Shown here one piece after another: positions 52,318 to 61,762 of a DNA stretch of 64,000 nucleotides. The stretch spans positions 4,388,001 through 4,452,000 of the forward strand of contig NZ_CP118607.1 in assembly GCF_028898945.1 (NCBI RefSeq), read 5' to 3'. Below the pieces are notes generated by a model, which searched no databases, was not told where the DNA came from, and saw only the letters and a program-made list of their open reading frames with translations. The DNA comes from Pseudomonas sp. PSKL.D1. GTDB taxonomy: Bacteria; Pseudomonadota; Gammaproteobacteria; Pseudomonadales; Pseudomonadaceae. The position numbers were made by a program, and so were the translations under genes. Positions within the stretch are counted from its first letter, which is position 1, and every line of letters starts with the position of its first letter.

Positions 52318-53475
52318 CTACTGCTTGAGCGAGGCCAGCAGCCGCTGCAGAAACTGATCACCGGCCTCCAGTTGGCTGAGCGTGATGAACTCATCCGGCT
52401 TGTGCGCCTGCTCGATCGAACCTGGCCCGCACACCACCACCGGTACATCCAGCCGGTTGGCGAACAAACCGCCTTCAGTGCCGAACGACACCTTGATATG
52501 TTGGGTATCCGGCGCCGCAAAACTGTGCAGCAGGCGCACCGCCTCGACGCTGGGGTGGGTATCCAGCCCCGGGTACTCGTTCATCAGCTCGATGTCGATG
52601 GCAGCAGCTGCCGACACCTGCTTCGCCTCACGCACCAGCGCCTCGGCGCGCTCGCGCAACTCACCGAGCAACAGCTCGGGGTTGTCGGCGGGCAAGTTGC
52701 GGAACTCGAATTCCAGCGTGCAGCGGTTGGGCACGATGTTCAGCGCCTTGCCGCCATCAATGCGGCCGATGTGCACGGTGCTGTAGGGCACATCGTAGCC
52801 ATCGTCCCGGGCGCCCTGCTGCTGGATGCGCTGCTGGCTCTGGCGCAGCACCGTCATGAAGTCGCTGGCCAGGTGGATGGCGTTGACTGCCTGCGGTGCC
52901 AGCGAGGAATGTGCCTCCTGCCCGTGGCAGCAGACGTGGTACGAACTCTTACCCTTGTGGCCTACCGCAAACTGCATCTGCGTGGGCTCACCGACCACAC
53001 ACAGGAACGGGCGCAACGGGGCCAGGTCGAGCACATCCAGCAAGCGCCTTACGCCCACGCAGCCGATTTCCTCATCGTGCGACAGCGCCAGTTGCAAGGG
53101 GCGGCTCAAAGGTTGCCGCGCCGCCTCGATCAGGGTGTCGATGGCCAGTGCGATAAAGCCCTTCATGTCGCAGGTGCCACGGCCATAGACGCGCCCGTCG
53201 CGGACCGTGGCCTCGAATGCCGGCAACGTCCAGGCCTGGCCGGCAGCGGGCACCACGTCGGTGTGGCCCGACAACACCACACCGGGTACCTCGCGAGGGC
53301 CGGTGCTGGCGAACAGGTTGGCCTTGCGGCCGCTTTCGTCCTTGACGATCAGCGACTCGATACCATGGCTGGCCAGCAGATCACGCACGTAATCGATCAA
53401 GGCAAGGTTGGATTCGCTGGACACGGTGTCGAACGCCACCAGCCGCTTGAGAATATCCAGTACACGCGGGTTCAT
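52318..53475 (-). CDS. ArgE-like M20 deacylase (N-acetylornithine deacetylase family)
   Basis: A 385-residue zinc-dependent M20 peptidase-family amidohydrolase of the ArgE type. It has the metal ligands VVLSGHTDVVPAAG (His, Asp+2), YGRGTCDMKG (bridging Asp), and SHDEEIGCVGV (catalytic Glu and ligand Glu), and the ligand-His near the C-terminal FGTEGGLFANRLDVPVVVCGPG. It hydrolyses an N-acyl amino acid to an acid and a free amino acid. Because it overlaps the dehydrogenase beta subunit by 4 bp (ATGA), it is probably a catabolic deacylase of that operon, not the arginine biosynthetic enzyme, although activity on N-acetylornithine is possible. Confidence 0.88.
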   Translation of the reverse strand: MNPRVLDILKRLVAFDTVSSESNLALIDYVRDLLASHGIESLIVKDESGRKANLFASTGPREVPGVVLSGHTDVVPAAGQAWTLPAFEATVRDGRVYGRGTCDMKGFIALAIDTLIEAARQPLSRPLQLALSHDEEIGCVGVRRLLDVLDLAPLRPFLCVVGEPTQMQFAVGHKGKSSYHVCCHGQEAHSSLAPQAVNAIHLASDFMTVLRQSQQRIQQQGARDDGYDVPYSTVHIGRIDGGKALNIVPNRCTLEFEFRNLPADNPELLLGELRERAEALVREAKQVSAAAAIDIELMNEYPGLDTHPSVEAVRLLHSFAAPDTQHIKVSFGTEGGLFANRLDVPVVVCGPGSIEQAHKPDEFITLSQLEAGDQFLQRLLASLKQ

Positions 53476-54656
53476 CGGGCATTACTCACAATCTGAAGGG
53501 CTGCAGGCTCACCGGTTTGCAACGCCGTGGGTGGTGCAAACCGGCGCACATCGAACGGCGCCACATGGGTGCTGGTGTGCCCGGTGCTCATCCACTCGGC
53601 CATCACGTCCCCTACCCCGGGGCCCAGCTGGAAGCCGTGCCCACAGAAGCCAAAGGCATAGAAAAGGCCATCTACCTTGCTGCTGGCGCTGATCACTGGC
53701 AGCGAGTCGGGTGTGTAGCTTTCGATGCCGCTCCACACGCGGATGATGTTCAGGTTCACGGCACCCGGCAGCAAGCGTTGCATTTGTTCGATCTGGTTGA
53801 TCGTGCTGCGCGGCTCCACCTGCACGCGCCGGGTGAGCATGTCGGGGCGGCTGCGGTAACCGCCGCCGATCACGATATTGCCGCGGGCGATCTGGCGGAA
53901 GTAAATCACCTCTTCCGGGATTTTGGTGTACACGCCGATCACCGTCGGCAGCGCATAGGGCACAGGCTCGGTGACCGCCATCTGCGGGCCGTGGGTTTCC
54001 AGCGGCACCGGTTCGCCAAACTGTTCGGACAGCTTCGAGCCCCAGGCACCGGCGGTAATCAACAACTGCCCGGCGATGAATACCTGGCCGTCGGTGGTGG
54101 TGACATGAAACTCGCCGCCCACTTTCTGCACATCGCGCACTTCAGTGCGCTCCTCGACTCGCGCCCCGGCCCGCACCGCCGCACGGGCAAACGCCGGGGC
54201 GGCCAGGCGTGGGTTGGCATGGCCATCGTGGGGCGCGTAAGAGCCGGCCTTCACCTCCGGCCCCAGGAACGGGAAGCGCTCGTGCAAGGCCTTGCCGGTG
54301 ATCACTTCCAGGTCCAGGGCGCGCGCTTCGGGTGCGGCGGCGTAGGCGCGCAACTCGTCGACATGCGCTTCGTCGTAGCACACCCGCATATGGCCACTGG
54401 GCAAAAATTCCAGGTCTTCGCCAATCAGCTCGGGCAGGCGTTTCCACAAGGCCCAGGAGCGGTTGGCCAAATCCAGCTGGCACAGCGCGCGCCCTTGACG
54501 CCGCACGTTGCCAAAGTTCACACCACTGGCGTACTGACCAATCTGGTCGCGCTCCAGCAACGTCACCGAGCGCCCACGCTGGCGCAGGAAAAATGCAGAC
54601 GCAGCGCCCATGAAACCACCGCCCACAATCAGCACATCGCTTCTGTGCGCCGTCAT
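53472..54656 (-). CDS. FAD-dependent oxidoreductase, beta (DAO) subunit of an opine/amino-acid dehydrogenase complex
   Basis: 394 residues. DAO-fold flavoprotein with FAD motif SDVLIVGGGFMGAASAFFL near residues 6-24, RYASG-like IGQYASGVNFGNVRRQGR near 42-59, and YAFGFCGHGFQLGPGVG near the C-terminus. It resembles the beta subunit of octopine/nopaline oxidases, three-subunit D-hydroxyproline dehydrogenase (LhpB/E/F) and HcnC. ATG 54656 overlaps the alpha-subunit stop by 4 bp, and its own stop overlaps the ArgE-like start. Function as part of a complex is inferred from the triplet arrangement. Confidence 0.88.
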   Translation of the reverse strand: MTAHRSDVLIVGGGFMGAASAFFLRQRGRSVTLLERDQIGQYASGVNFGNVRRQGRALCQLDLANRSWALWKRLPELIGEDLEFLPSGHMRVCYDEAHVDELRAYAAAPEARALDLEVITGKALHERFPFLGPEVKAGSYAPHDGHANPRLAAPAFARAAVRAGARVEERTEVRDVQKVGGEFHVTTTDGQVFIAGQLLITAGAWGSKLSEQFGEPVPLETHGPQMAVTEPVPYALPTVIGVYTKIPEEVIYFRQIARGNIVIGGGYRSRPDMLTRRVQVEPRSTINQIEQMQRLLPGAVNLNIIRVWSGIESYTPDSLPVISASSKVDGLFYAFGFCGHGFQLGPGVGDVMAEWMSTGHTSTHVAPFDVRRFAPPTALQTGEPAALQIVSNAR

Positions 54657-56029
54657 GAAGCCACCTCGCTTTTGTGCATCGACAGGGGTTTGACCGGTGC
54701 CTGACCGCGCTGGCGGCCCACGGCCTCTACCGGTACGCCGGCCTCGGCGGCAATCACCTGGGCACCGGCCTGGGAGCAATAACGGCCCTGGCAGCGGCCC
54801 ATGCCAACGCGGCTGAAGGCCTTGGCGCGGTTCACTTCGCAGGCGCCCTTCTCGCGCACCACGGCACGCAGTTCACCGGCGCTGATCATTTCGCAGCGGC
54901 AAACAATCGCCTCGTCGGGCAACGCCTTGGCCTGTTCGGCAGGCCACGGGAATGCCTCGCACAGGCCCACGCGAAACTGCTCCATCACCGCCAGCGACTG
55001 CCGGCACGCCTGCTGGGCAACGCCTTGCACGGGTTGCTGCAAATCCTGCAGCACCGCCAACGCCGCCAACCGGCCGGCCTGCTCAGCCGCATCGGCACCT
55101 CGTACGCGAGCACCGTCGCCCGCGGCATAAACACCTTCGACCGAAGTCCGGCCGTCGTCGTCGACCGCCAGCAGCCACTGCCCGGATACCGCGTCAAACT
55201 GCATGCGGCAACCGGCCAGGTCGGCCAGCTGGGTTTCCGGGCGCAAGTGATAGCCTAGGGCCAGGGCATCGCAGTCAATTTGCTGCACCTGCCCATCAGC
55301 ACCCTTGAAGCGCACCCCACGCACCCCCTGCTGGCCATCGCCCTGGATTTCCAGCGGCTGTACGCCCAGGCGCACCGCTACCTTGGCCCGGTACAACCGC
55401 GCCAGCAGCTTCATGCCTTCAAACAGCACCGCGGGCCGGGCCAGCAACTTGGGCAAGGCCTTGATGCGGTTGATCAGCGGTGAGGTATCGAGCACCGCCG
55501 CCACCTGCGCCCCGGCCTTGAGGTACTGACTGGCGACAAGGTAAAGCAGTGGCCCGCTGCCCATGAACACCACGTTGTGGCCAATAGACACCGACTGCGC
55601 CTTGAGCGCGATCTGCGCCCCGCCCAGGCTATAGGTGCCCGGCAGGTGCCAGCCGAGCAGCGGCATCAGCCGGTCGGTGGCGCCGGTGCACAGGATCAAC
55701 GCGTCATACTCGACCACCGAGTGTTGCCCTTGGCTGACGCAGTGCAATTGCCCCGGGGTGAGGTTCCACACCAGTGTGTCGGGGCGGTAATCGATGAGCC
55801 CGCTCAGTTGGTCGAAACACTGATGCAAGGCTTTTGCCTTGTCGGCTTCAGTGCCGTACAAGGCGCTGTAATCGCGTGTGAAACCTTCGGGCTGACGGCG
55901 GTAGATCTGCCCGCCGTCACGGCGGTTCTCGTCGACTACCACCGGTTTGATGCCGGCCTCCAGCAAGGTTTGCGCACAGCGCGTGCCGGCTGGCCCGGCG
56001 CCGACGATGACTACCCGCGCAGTGGCCAT
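54653..56029 (-). CDS. Alpha subunit of three-part dehydrogenase: FAD/NAD(P) domain with BFD-type [2Fe-2S]
   Basis: A 458-residue flavoprotein related to the opine oxidase/HcnB alpha subunit. N-terminal VVIVGAGPAGTRCAQTL near residues 5-21 and FMGSGPLLYLVASQYLKAGA near 160-179 are the two nucleotide-binding motifs. A BFD-like domain follows at about 370-435, with IVCRCEMISAGELRAVV and GMGRCQGRYCSQ providing four Cys for a [2Fe-2S] cluster. ATG 56029 is chosen because it starts the Rossmann fold; longer starts overlap the small subunit further. It overlaps the small subunit by 19 bp and the beta subunit by 4 bp, so all three are translationally coupled. Confidence 0.9.
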   Translation of the reverse strand: MATARVVIVGAGPAGTRCAQTLLEAGIKPVVVDENRRDGGQIYRRQPEGFTRDYSALYGTEADKAKALHQCFDQLSGLIDYRPDTLVWNLTPGQLHCVSQGQHSVVEYDALILCTGATDRLMPLLGWHLPGTYSLGGAQIALKAQSVSIGHNVVFMGSGPLLYLVASQYLKAGAQVAAVLDTSPLINRIKALPKLLARPAVLFEGMKLLARLYRAKVAVRLGVQPLEIQGDGQQGVRGVRFKGADGQVQQIDCDALALGYHLRPETQLADLAGCRMQFDAVSGQWLLAVDDDGRTSVEGVYAAGDGARVRGADAAEQAGRLAALAVLQDLQQPVQGVAQQACRQSLAVMEQFRVGLCEAFPWPAEQAKALPDEAIVCRCEMISAGELRAVVREKGACEVNRAKAFSRVGMGRCQGRYCSQAGAQVIAAEAGVPVEAVGRQRGQAPVKPLSMHKSEVAS

Positions 56030-56319
56030 ATTGCCTCCGGTTGTTGGGTAACGATATCCAGCCCTTCGCGCACTTCGTTGGAGCAGGCGCGCAGCCGCTC
56101 GCCGTTGCGGGTCCAGACCCAGCAATCCTGGCAGGCGCCCATCAGGCAGAACCCGGCGCGGCGGCCGGAATCGAACTCCGACTCGCGCAACGATGCACCT
56201 TGCGTCAACAACGCGACCATCAACGTGTCGCCCTGCAGTGCCTCGATGGGCGCGCCATCGACCAGCAGCCTTACCGTGGCGCGCTCGCGCTCGCCCAACC
56301 TCGCAAAACGCGCTTTCAT
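56011..56319 (-). CDS. Small [2Fe-2S] subunit of the dehydrogenase complex
   Basis: About 102 residues of the Fer2_4 ferredoxin type, corresponding to the third subunit (HcnA/LhpF or OoxA N-terminal equivalent). The cluster ligands are readable: GFCLMGACQDCWVWTRNGER (CX4CX2C) and a later Cys in LRACSNEV. The sequence also has VDGAPIEALQGDTLMVALL, matching the plant-type ferredoxin start. ATG 56319 overlaps the ABC ATPase stop by 4 bp and its 3' end overlaps the alpha subunit by 19 bp. Electrons from substrate oxidation are thought to pass through such clusters to quinone or another acceptor. Confidence 0.9.
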   Translation of the reverse strand: MKARFARLGERERATVRLLVDGAPIEALQGDTLMVALLTQGASLRESEFDSGRRAGFCLMGACQDCWVWTRNGERLRACSNEVREGLDIVTQQPEAIWPLRG

Positions 56320-58157
56320 GCCAACGCCCTCACGCCCATATTCTCCGGTTGCGTACGTGCCCCGCCCAGTTCGGCAGCGTCGCGGTGGCACAGAATTTCG
56401 CTGCCATCAGCCAGCGTGCGCCGGCTGGGGGCTGTCTTGTTGCACAGGCCATCGATGCGCTGCGGGCAGCGGTTCAGGAAGCTGCACAGCTCGCTGGCAT
56501 TTTCTACCGGGCTGATGGCGGGCAGTTCGCCGCAAGTAATGCCGCAATGCTCCAGCCAGCCCTGGCGCAGTTCGGGCACCGAATGCACCAGCAAGTTGGT
56601 GTAGGGGTGCAGCGGCGCGGCACTGAAGGCCTCGCGGCTGCCTTGCTGAACCTTGTGGCCGCTGTACATCACCACGATGTCGTCGCACAGCGCCCGCACG
56701 GTGGAGATGTCGTGGCTGATGAACAGGTACGACACCCCCAGTTCGCGGCGCAGGTCGCCCAACAGTTCGAGGATGGCGGCACCCACCACGGTGTCCAGCG
56801 CCGAGGTTACTTCATCGCACAGGATCAGGTCCGGCTTGGCGGCCAGTGCTCGGGCCAGGTTGATACGTTGCTTCTGGCCACCGGAAAGGCCACTGGGGCG
56901 GCGCTTGGCGATGTTGCGCGGCAAGCGCACCAGGTCGAGCAGTTCATCGACGCGCTGGTCCAGTGCTGCCCCTTTGAGGCCAAAGTACATTTTCAGCGGG
57001 CGAGACAAGATGGTGTGGATGCTGTGCATGGGGTTGAGCGCCGTGTCGGCGTTCTGGAACACCATCTGGATGCGCCGGAACTGGTCGGCGCTGCGTTCGG
57101 CCAGGCTGCCTGGCAATGTGGCACCGGCAAAGTTCAGGCTGCCACGCGCGGGCGTCAACAGGCCGGCCACCACCCGAGCCAGGGTCGACTTGCCCGAACC
57201 CGACTCGCCGATCACACCAATGGCCTGGCCACGGCACACGGTCAGGTCGATGTCTTCCAGCACGCGGATCATCGGCAGGCCGTTGAGGTTTTTCTTGCCG
57301 TAACCAGCACTCATGCCGTTTATCGACAGCAACACGTCATCCTGGGCCACCTCGCTGCTGGGGGCTTGGTTGGCATCCGGGCGCGCCGCGGCCAGCAGGC
57401 TGCGGGTGTAGTCCTGAGACGGGCCATTGAGCAAGGCCCGGGTGCTGCTGTGCTCAACCACCTTGCCGCCGTTGAGTACCACGATCTGGTCGGCCATTTG
57501 TGCAACCACGGCCAGGTCGTGGGACACGTACACCGCCGTCGCGCCACGCTCGTGTACCACCCGTTTGAATGCGCGCAGTACGTCGATCTGGGTGGTCACG
57601 TCCAGGGCGGTGGTAGGTTCGTCCAGCACCACCAGCAGCGGGTCGCTGATCAGCGCCATGGCCGCCATGATCCGCTGCAGTTGCCCGCCAGACACCTGAT
57701 GCGGGTAGCGCTGGCCAATGCTCTGCGGGTTGGGCAGCGCCAGGTCGCGGAACAGGCCGATGGCCTTGGCCTGCAGCTCGCTACGCGAACCCAGGCCATG
57801 GATCAGCGCACCTTCGATCACTTGGTCGATGAGTTTTTTGGCCGGGTTGAACGCTGCGGCAGCACTTTGCGCCACATAGGCCACGCGGTGCCCGCGCAAA
57901 CCTTGCAGGGCCTGCTCGCTCAAACCGAGCATGTCGTGCTCGCCCACTTGCACCACGCCACCGGCCAGGCGGCAGCCTTTGCGGGCATAGCCCAGCAGCG
58001 CCAGGGCGATGGTGGTCTTGCCCGAACCCGATTCGCCGATCAGCGCCAGCACTTCACCTTTGGCCAGTGTAAAACTCACGCCCTTGACGATCTCGATATC
58101 ACCGCTTTCGCCCTCGGCCACCACGCGCAGGTCTTCGACCCGAATCAAATCAGCCAT
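56316..58157 (-). CDS. ABC transporter ATPase, two NBDs fused (DppD-DppF type)
   Basis: A 613-residue protein containing two nucleotide-binding domains in tandem, for a dipeptide/oligopeptide/nickel-type importer. NBD1 (about 1-260) has Walker A GESGSGKTT, signature VSGGQLQR, and Walker B LVVLDEPTTALD. NBD2 (about 295-545) has GESGSGKST, LSGGQKQR and LILCDEVTSALD (Glu in CDE). The C-terminal extension has Cys spaced as in the oligopeptide C-terminal domain (HCGITC, ELCSFLNRCPQRIDGLC), which in some Dpp/Opp ATPases binds an [4Fe-4S] cluster. It sits between permease and small subunit genes, 1 bp and 4-bp overlap, so transport and oxidation are co-expressed. Confidence 0.92.
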   Translation of the reverse strand: MADLIRVEDLRVVAEGESGDIEIVKGVSFTLAKGEVLALIGESGSGKTTIALALLGYARKGCRLAGGVVQVGEHDMLGLSEQALQGLRGHRVAYVAQSAAAAFNPAKKLIDQVIEGALIHGLGSRSELQAKAIGLFRDLALPNPQSIGQRYPHQVSGGQLQRIMAAMALISDPLLVVLDEPTTALDVTTQIDVLRAFKRVVHERGATAVYVSHDLAVVAQMADQIVVLNGGKVVEHSSTRALLNGPSQDYTRSLLAAARPDANQAPSSEVAQDDVLLSINGMSAGYGKKNLNGLPMIRVLEDIDLTVCRGQAIGVIGESGSGKSTLARVVAGLLTPARGSLNFAGATLPGSLAERSADQFRRIQMVFQNADTALNPMHSIHTILSRPLKMYFGLKGAALDQRVDELLDLVRLPRNIAKRRPSGLSGGQKQRINLARALAAKPDLILCDEVTSALDTVVGAAILELLGDLRRELGVSYLFISHDISTVRALCDDIVVMYSGHKVQQGSREAFSAAPLHPYTNLLVHSVPELRQGWLEHCGITCGELPAISPVENASELCSFLNRCPQRIDGLCNKTAPSRRTLADGSEILCHRDAAELGGARTQPENMGVRALA

Positions 58158-58158
58158 C

Positions 58159-59034
58159 TCAGTTACCCCCCGAGCAGCGGTTGCGCCGTAGCGAAATACG
58201 GTCGATGAACAGGTTCACACCAATGGTCAGCGAGCCAATGGCGAGCGCCGGGATCACCAGCGCCGCCGCACCCTGGCTCAGGCCACCGATGTTTTCCCGT
58301 ACCAGCGAACCCAGGTCGGCGTCGGGCGGTTGTACGCCCAGGCCCAGGAAGCTCATGCCGCTGAGCAGCAGCACGATAAAGCCAAAACGCAGGCCCAGGT
58401 CGGTGAGTACCGGGTTGAGCATGTTGGGCAGGATTTCCATGCAGGCCACATACAGGCGCCCTTCGCCACGGGTGCGCGCCACTTGCACGTATTCGAGCGC
58501 TTCGATGTTCACCGCCAGGCTGCGCGAAATGCGAAACGCCCCCGGGGTAAAGCTGAGCACCGCCGTGCAGATCAGCAAGGTGACCGAAGAGCCGAACGCC
58601 GACACCATGATCAGCGCCAGCATCTTGCTGGGGATCGAGATCAGCGCATCCATCAGGCGGCTGATGGTTTCATCCAGCCACTTGGGGGCGACCACCGACA
58701 GCAGCGCGCACAGGCACCCCAGGCCACTGGCCAGCAACGCCGACACCAGCGCCAGGCCGACGGTGAAGCGCGCACCCACCAGCACCCGGCTGAACATGTC
58801 GCGGCCCAGGTAATCGGTGCCGAACGGGTGCGCCAGGCCAATGGCGTCGAAGATGTTGTCGGACACCACCTCCCCCACCGGGTGCGGCGCCAGCCAAGGC
58901 CCGAACAGCGCCACCAGCAGCCACAGCAAGCACATTGCACCGCCCAGCCAACCGAGCCAGGTAGACGCCGAAGCGCGTTTGCCTGCCGAGCGTGCGGGCG
59001 TGACCGGTAGCGATTTCACACTGAGATCGTTCAT
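58159..59034 (-). CDS. ABC transporter permease, DppC type
   Basis: A 291-residue inner-membrane permease with about six helices. It has the N-terminal DppC-type region and HPFGTDYLGRDMFSRVLVGAR near residues 69-89, a family hallmark. The EAA loop is ALEYVQVARTRGEGRLYVACMEILPN. It forms the channel with the DppB-like partner. ATG 59034 overlaps the partner's stop by 4 bp, and the ATPase starts 1 bp after its own stop. Substrate cannot be deduced from the permease; a peptide, opine or N-acyl amino acid is expected. Confidence 0.92.
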   Translation of the reverse strand: MNDLSVKSLPVTPARSAGKRASASTWLGWLGGAMCLLWLLVALFGPWLAPHPVGEVVSDNIFDAIGLAHPFGTDYLGRDMFSRVLVGARFTVGLALVSALLASGLGCLCALLSVVAPKWLDETISRLMDALISIPSKMLALIMVSAFGSSVTLLICTAVLSFTPGAFRISRSLAVNIEALEYVQVARTRGEGRLYVACMEILPNMLNPVLTDLGLRFGFIVLLLSGMSFLGLGVQPPDADLGSLVRENIGGLSQGAAALVIPALAIGSLTIGVNLFIDRISLRRNRCSGGN

Positions 59035-59987
59035 TGGTTTCGCAGCCTCGGGTTGGAAAGAATCGCGCACAGGTCGGCAACCAGCACCAACCCCAGGTAA
59101 GCGGTGCAGAACAACATGGTGCAGGCCTGCACCAGCGCCATGTCACGGTTGGTGACAGCGTCGACCATCAAGCTGGCGATGCCGGGGTAGTTGAAGATGG
59201 TCTCGACGATCACCACACCGCCCAGCAGGTACGAAAGGCTAAGGGCAATGGCGTTGGCGATCGGGCCGATGGCGTTGGGCAGCGCATGGCGCAGCACGAT
59301 GCGCACCGGGCCCACACCTTTGAGCCTGGCCATTTCCACATAGGGGCTGTCGAGCTGGTCGATCACTGCGGCGCGGGTCATGCGTGCCATCTGCGCCACG
59401 ATCACGAAGCACAGGGTCATCACCGGCAGTGCGTAGGTACGCATGAACTGCCAGGGTGAGTTGACTTCGCTGGCGTACGACAGCGCCGAAAGCCAACCCA
59501 GGTTGACCGCAAACACCAGCACCGCCAGCGTCGCCACCAGAAACTCCGGCACCGCCACCAGGGCCAGGGTGATGAAGCTCAGGGCACTGTCCACACGCCC
59601 GCCGCGCCCCATTGCCGAACCGATGCCCAGCACCAGCGCCAGCGGTACCGACACCAGCGCGGTGACGGCCGCCAGCATCAAGGTGTTGGGCACGCGCCCG
59701 GCCATCAGCTCGCTGACCGGCATGGCGCTGGACACCGACATACCAAGGTCACCACCCAGCAGGCTGGTCAACCAGTGCAGGTAGCGCACCACACCCGGCT
59801 GATCCAGGCCCATTTTCAGGCGCAGCGCTGCCACCTGCTCCGGCGTGGCGAACTGGCCCAGCGCCTGCTGGGCCGCGTCACCGGGAAGTACCGCCGTGAT
59901 GGCAAACACCACCACCGACACGATCAACAAGGTCACGACGGCAGCGCCAAGGCGCCTGCCGATCAGCCAAAGTGTGTTGCTATTCAT
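59031..59987 (-). CDS. ABC transporter permease, DppB type
   Basis: A 318-residue inner-membrane permease with six helices and the DppB signature near the N-terminus (GRRLGAAVVTLLIVSVVVFA, then ITAVLPGDAAQQALGQFATPEQV). The EAA loop is YVEMARLKGVGPVRIVLRHALPNAIGP. It is the first permease after the solute-binding protein gene (32 bp gap) and overlaps the DppC-type gene by 4 bp. ATG 59987 is used. Confidence 0.92.
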   Translation of the reverse strand: MNSNTLWLIGRRLGAAVVTLLIVSVVVFAITAVLPGDAAQQALGQFATPEQVAALRLKMGLDQPGVVRYLHWLTSLLGGDLGMSVSSAMPVSELMAGRVPNTLMLAAVTALVSVPLALVLGIGSAMGRGGRVDSALSFITLALVAVPEFLVATLAVLVFAVNLGWLSALSYASEVNSPWQFMRTYALPVMTLCFVIVAQMARMTRAAVIDQLDSPYVEMARLKGVGPVRIVLRHALPNAIGPIANAIALSLSYLLGGVVIVETIFNYPGIASLMVDAVTNRDMALVQACTMLFCTAYLGLVLVADLCAILSNPRLRNQ

Positions 59988-60019
59988 GGTCTTGCCCCCG
60001 CATCAGTACTGCACTGCAA

Positions 60020-61657
60020 TCACGCGTCCAGCCATACCTGCTCGCTGAACATGTAACCCATGAAGCCACCCAGCGGGTTGCTGCTGTAGCCCTTGATGCG
60101 TTGGTCGACGCCGTCGATGTTGCTGATGAACACCGGGATGCCGATGCCACAGTTTTCGCTGACCAGGGTTTGCATGTCGGCGTACATCTTGCCGCGCTTG
60201 GCATCGTCAGTTTCGCCACGCGCCAGCATCAGCAGCTGGTCGAACTGGTCGTTCTTCCAACCGGATTCGTTCCACGGTGCGCTGGACTGGAAGAACTGCG
60301 AGAAGATCACATCGGCGTTGGGGCGCGGGTTGATGTTGCCGAAGCTCAACGGGTGCTTCATCCAGTGGTTGGACCAATAGCCGTCGCTGGGCAGGCGGTT
60401 GACGTTCAGGTTCAGGCCTGCCGCCTTGGCCGACTGCTGCAACAGCACCGCGATATCTGCCGAGCCGGTGGCGGCCGGCGAGCACACCAGCGGCATCTTG
60501 ATGTTTTCCATGCCGGCCTTCTTCAGCAGGAATTTGGCTTTTTCGGGGTCGTAGGCGCGTTGTGGCAGGTCGGCATTGTGGTAACGCGAGCCAGGGGCGA
60601 TCGGGTGGTCGTTGCCGACCACGGCGTAGCCACGGAACACGGCGGATTTGACCTGTTCGCGGTCCAGCAGGTACTTCATGGCTTCGGTGAAATCGCGGTT
60701 CTGCCCGGGCATCTGGTCCTGGCGGATGATCAGGTCGGTGTAGTTGCCCGATGGCGCGTCGACCACGCGGTGCCCGGCGCTGGCGGCAATGCGCTGGGTA
60801 GAGCGCGGGTTGACCTCGTTGATCAGGTGCACGTCACCGGACAGCAGCGCGTTGACCCGCGACGGTTCATCCGGGATGGCGATGAACTCGATCTCGTCCA
60901 GGTACGGCAGCCCCGGCTTCCAGTAGTTCGGGTTGCGCACGCTGATCGAACGCACGCCCGGTTTGAATTCCTTGACCTTGAATGGCCCGGTGCCGATACC
61001 CGCGTTGAAGTCTGTGGTGCCGGCCGGCACGATCAGCAGGTGCGACACAGCCAGAATCGACGGCAGCTCGGCATTCGGTGCGCTGAGGGTGATCTGCACT
61101 TCCAGCGGGCCGGTGGCCTTGATGTCACTGACCTGCGCCATCAGCGGCATGACCTTGGAGCCGGTAGCCGGGTCTTTGTGGCGGGTGAGCGAAAACACCA
61201 CGTCTTCGGCACTGAGGGCCTTGCCGTTGTGGAAGGTAACGTCCTTGCGCAGGGTGATGGTCCACACCGTGGCATCGGTGTTGTCGATGCGCTCGGCCAG
61301 TTCCAGTTGCGGCACCAGGTGGCGGTCGAACCGGGTCAGGCCGTTGTAGAGCATGAAATGGCGTACGTAGTCGGTGGACAGCGCACCTTTGGCCGGGTCA
61401 AGGGTGTCGGCGGTGGAGCTGGACATGCCGGCAACGCGAATACGCCCGCCTGGCTTGCCCTTGGCCGGGGTTGCCGATTCGTCGGCAAACACCTTGCCCG
61501 CCATCCCGAACAGGCTGCCGGCACTGGCCGCAGCAACCCCTGCAACACCCAGCATGCGCAATGCATCGCGGCGCGACATGCCACGATTGAGCCCTTCGAA
61601 CACGCGCAGGCTTTCTTCGCCCGAGATCAGTTGCGGTTCGACTTTTTTGTCTGCCAT
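60020..61657 (-). CDS. Dipeptide/opine-type periplasmic solute-binding protein (SBP_bac_5), Tat signal
   Basis: A 545-residue family 5 solute-binding protein. It has a twin-arginine signal: SRRDALRMLGVAG with a hydrophobic stretch to AGKVFA near residue 58, preceded by an unusually long 27-residue hydrophilic lead. The mature protein has GGRIRVAGMSSSTADTLDPAKG near the start and ITLRKDVTFHNGKALSAEDVVFSL, the family 5 motifs. It is the receptor for the following permeases and ATPase. The Tat signal suggests folding before export. Substrate unknown. Confidence 0.92.
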   Translation of the reverse strand: MADKKVEPQLISGEESLRVFEGLNRGMSRRDALRMLGVAGVAAASAGSLFGMAGKVFADESATPAKGKPGGRIRVAGMSSSTADTLDPAKGALSTDYVRHFMLYNGLTRFDRHLVPQLELAERIDNTDATVWTITLRKDVTFHNGKALSAEDVVFSLTRHKDPATGSKVMPLMAQVSDIKATGPLEVQITLSAPNAELPSILAVSHLLIVPAGTTDFNAGIGTGPFKVKEFKPGVRSISVRNPNYWKPGLPYLDEIEFIAIPDEPSRVNALLSGDVHLINEVNPRSTQRIAASAGHRVVDAPSGNYTDLIIRQDQMPGQNRDFTEAMKYLLDREQVKSAVFRGYAVVGNDHPIAPGSRYHNADLPQRAYDPEKAKFLLKKAGMENIKMPLVCSPAATGSADIAVLLQQSAKAAGLNLNVNRLPSDGYWSNHWMKHPLSFGNINPRPNADVIFSQFFQSSAPWNESGWKNDQFDQLLMLARGETDDAKRGKMYADMQTLVSENCGIGIPVFISNIDGVDQRIKGYSSNPLGGFMGYMFSEQVWLDA

Positions 61658-61762
61658 ATCGGTTCTACCTGTCGAAAATGAAATTGTCCGAGTTGCGCTG
61701 GTTCAGCCAGGGCATCCTTGAAACACAAACGACGACGGTGAAGCTAAAACGCTTGCCTGGCG

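Noticed and set aside
56193..58208. 671-codon plus-strand open frame opposite the ABC ATPase
   Set aside because: The minus-strand frame contains two complete ATPase domains; the plus frame is compositionally biased antisense.
59972..61681. 569-codon plus-strand open frame opposite the solute-binding protein gene
   Set aside because: Antisense shadow of a protein with a Tat signal and family 5 motifs.
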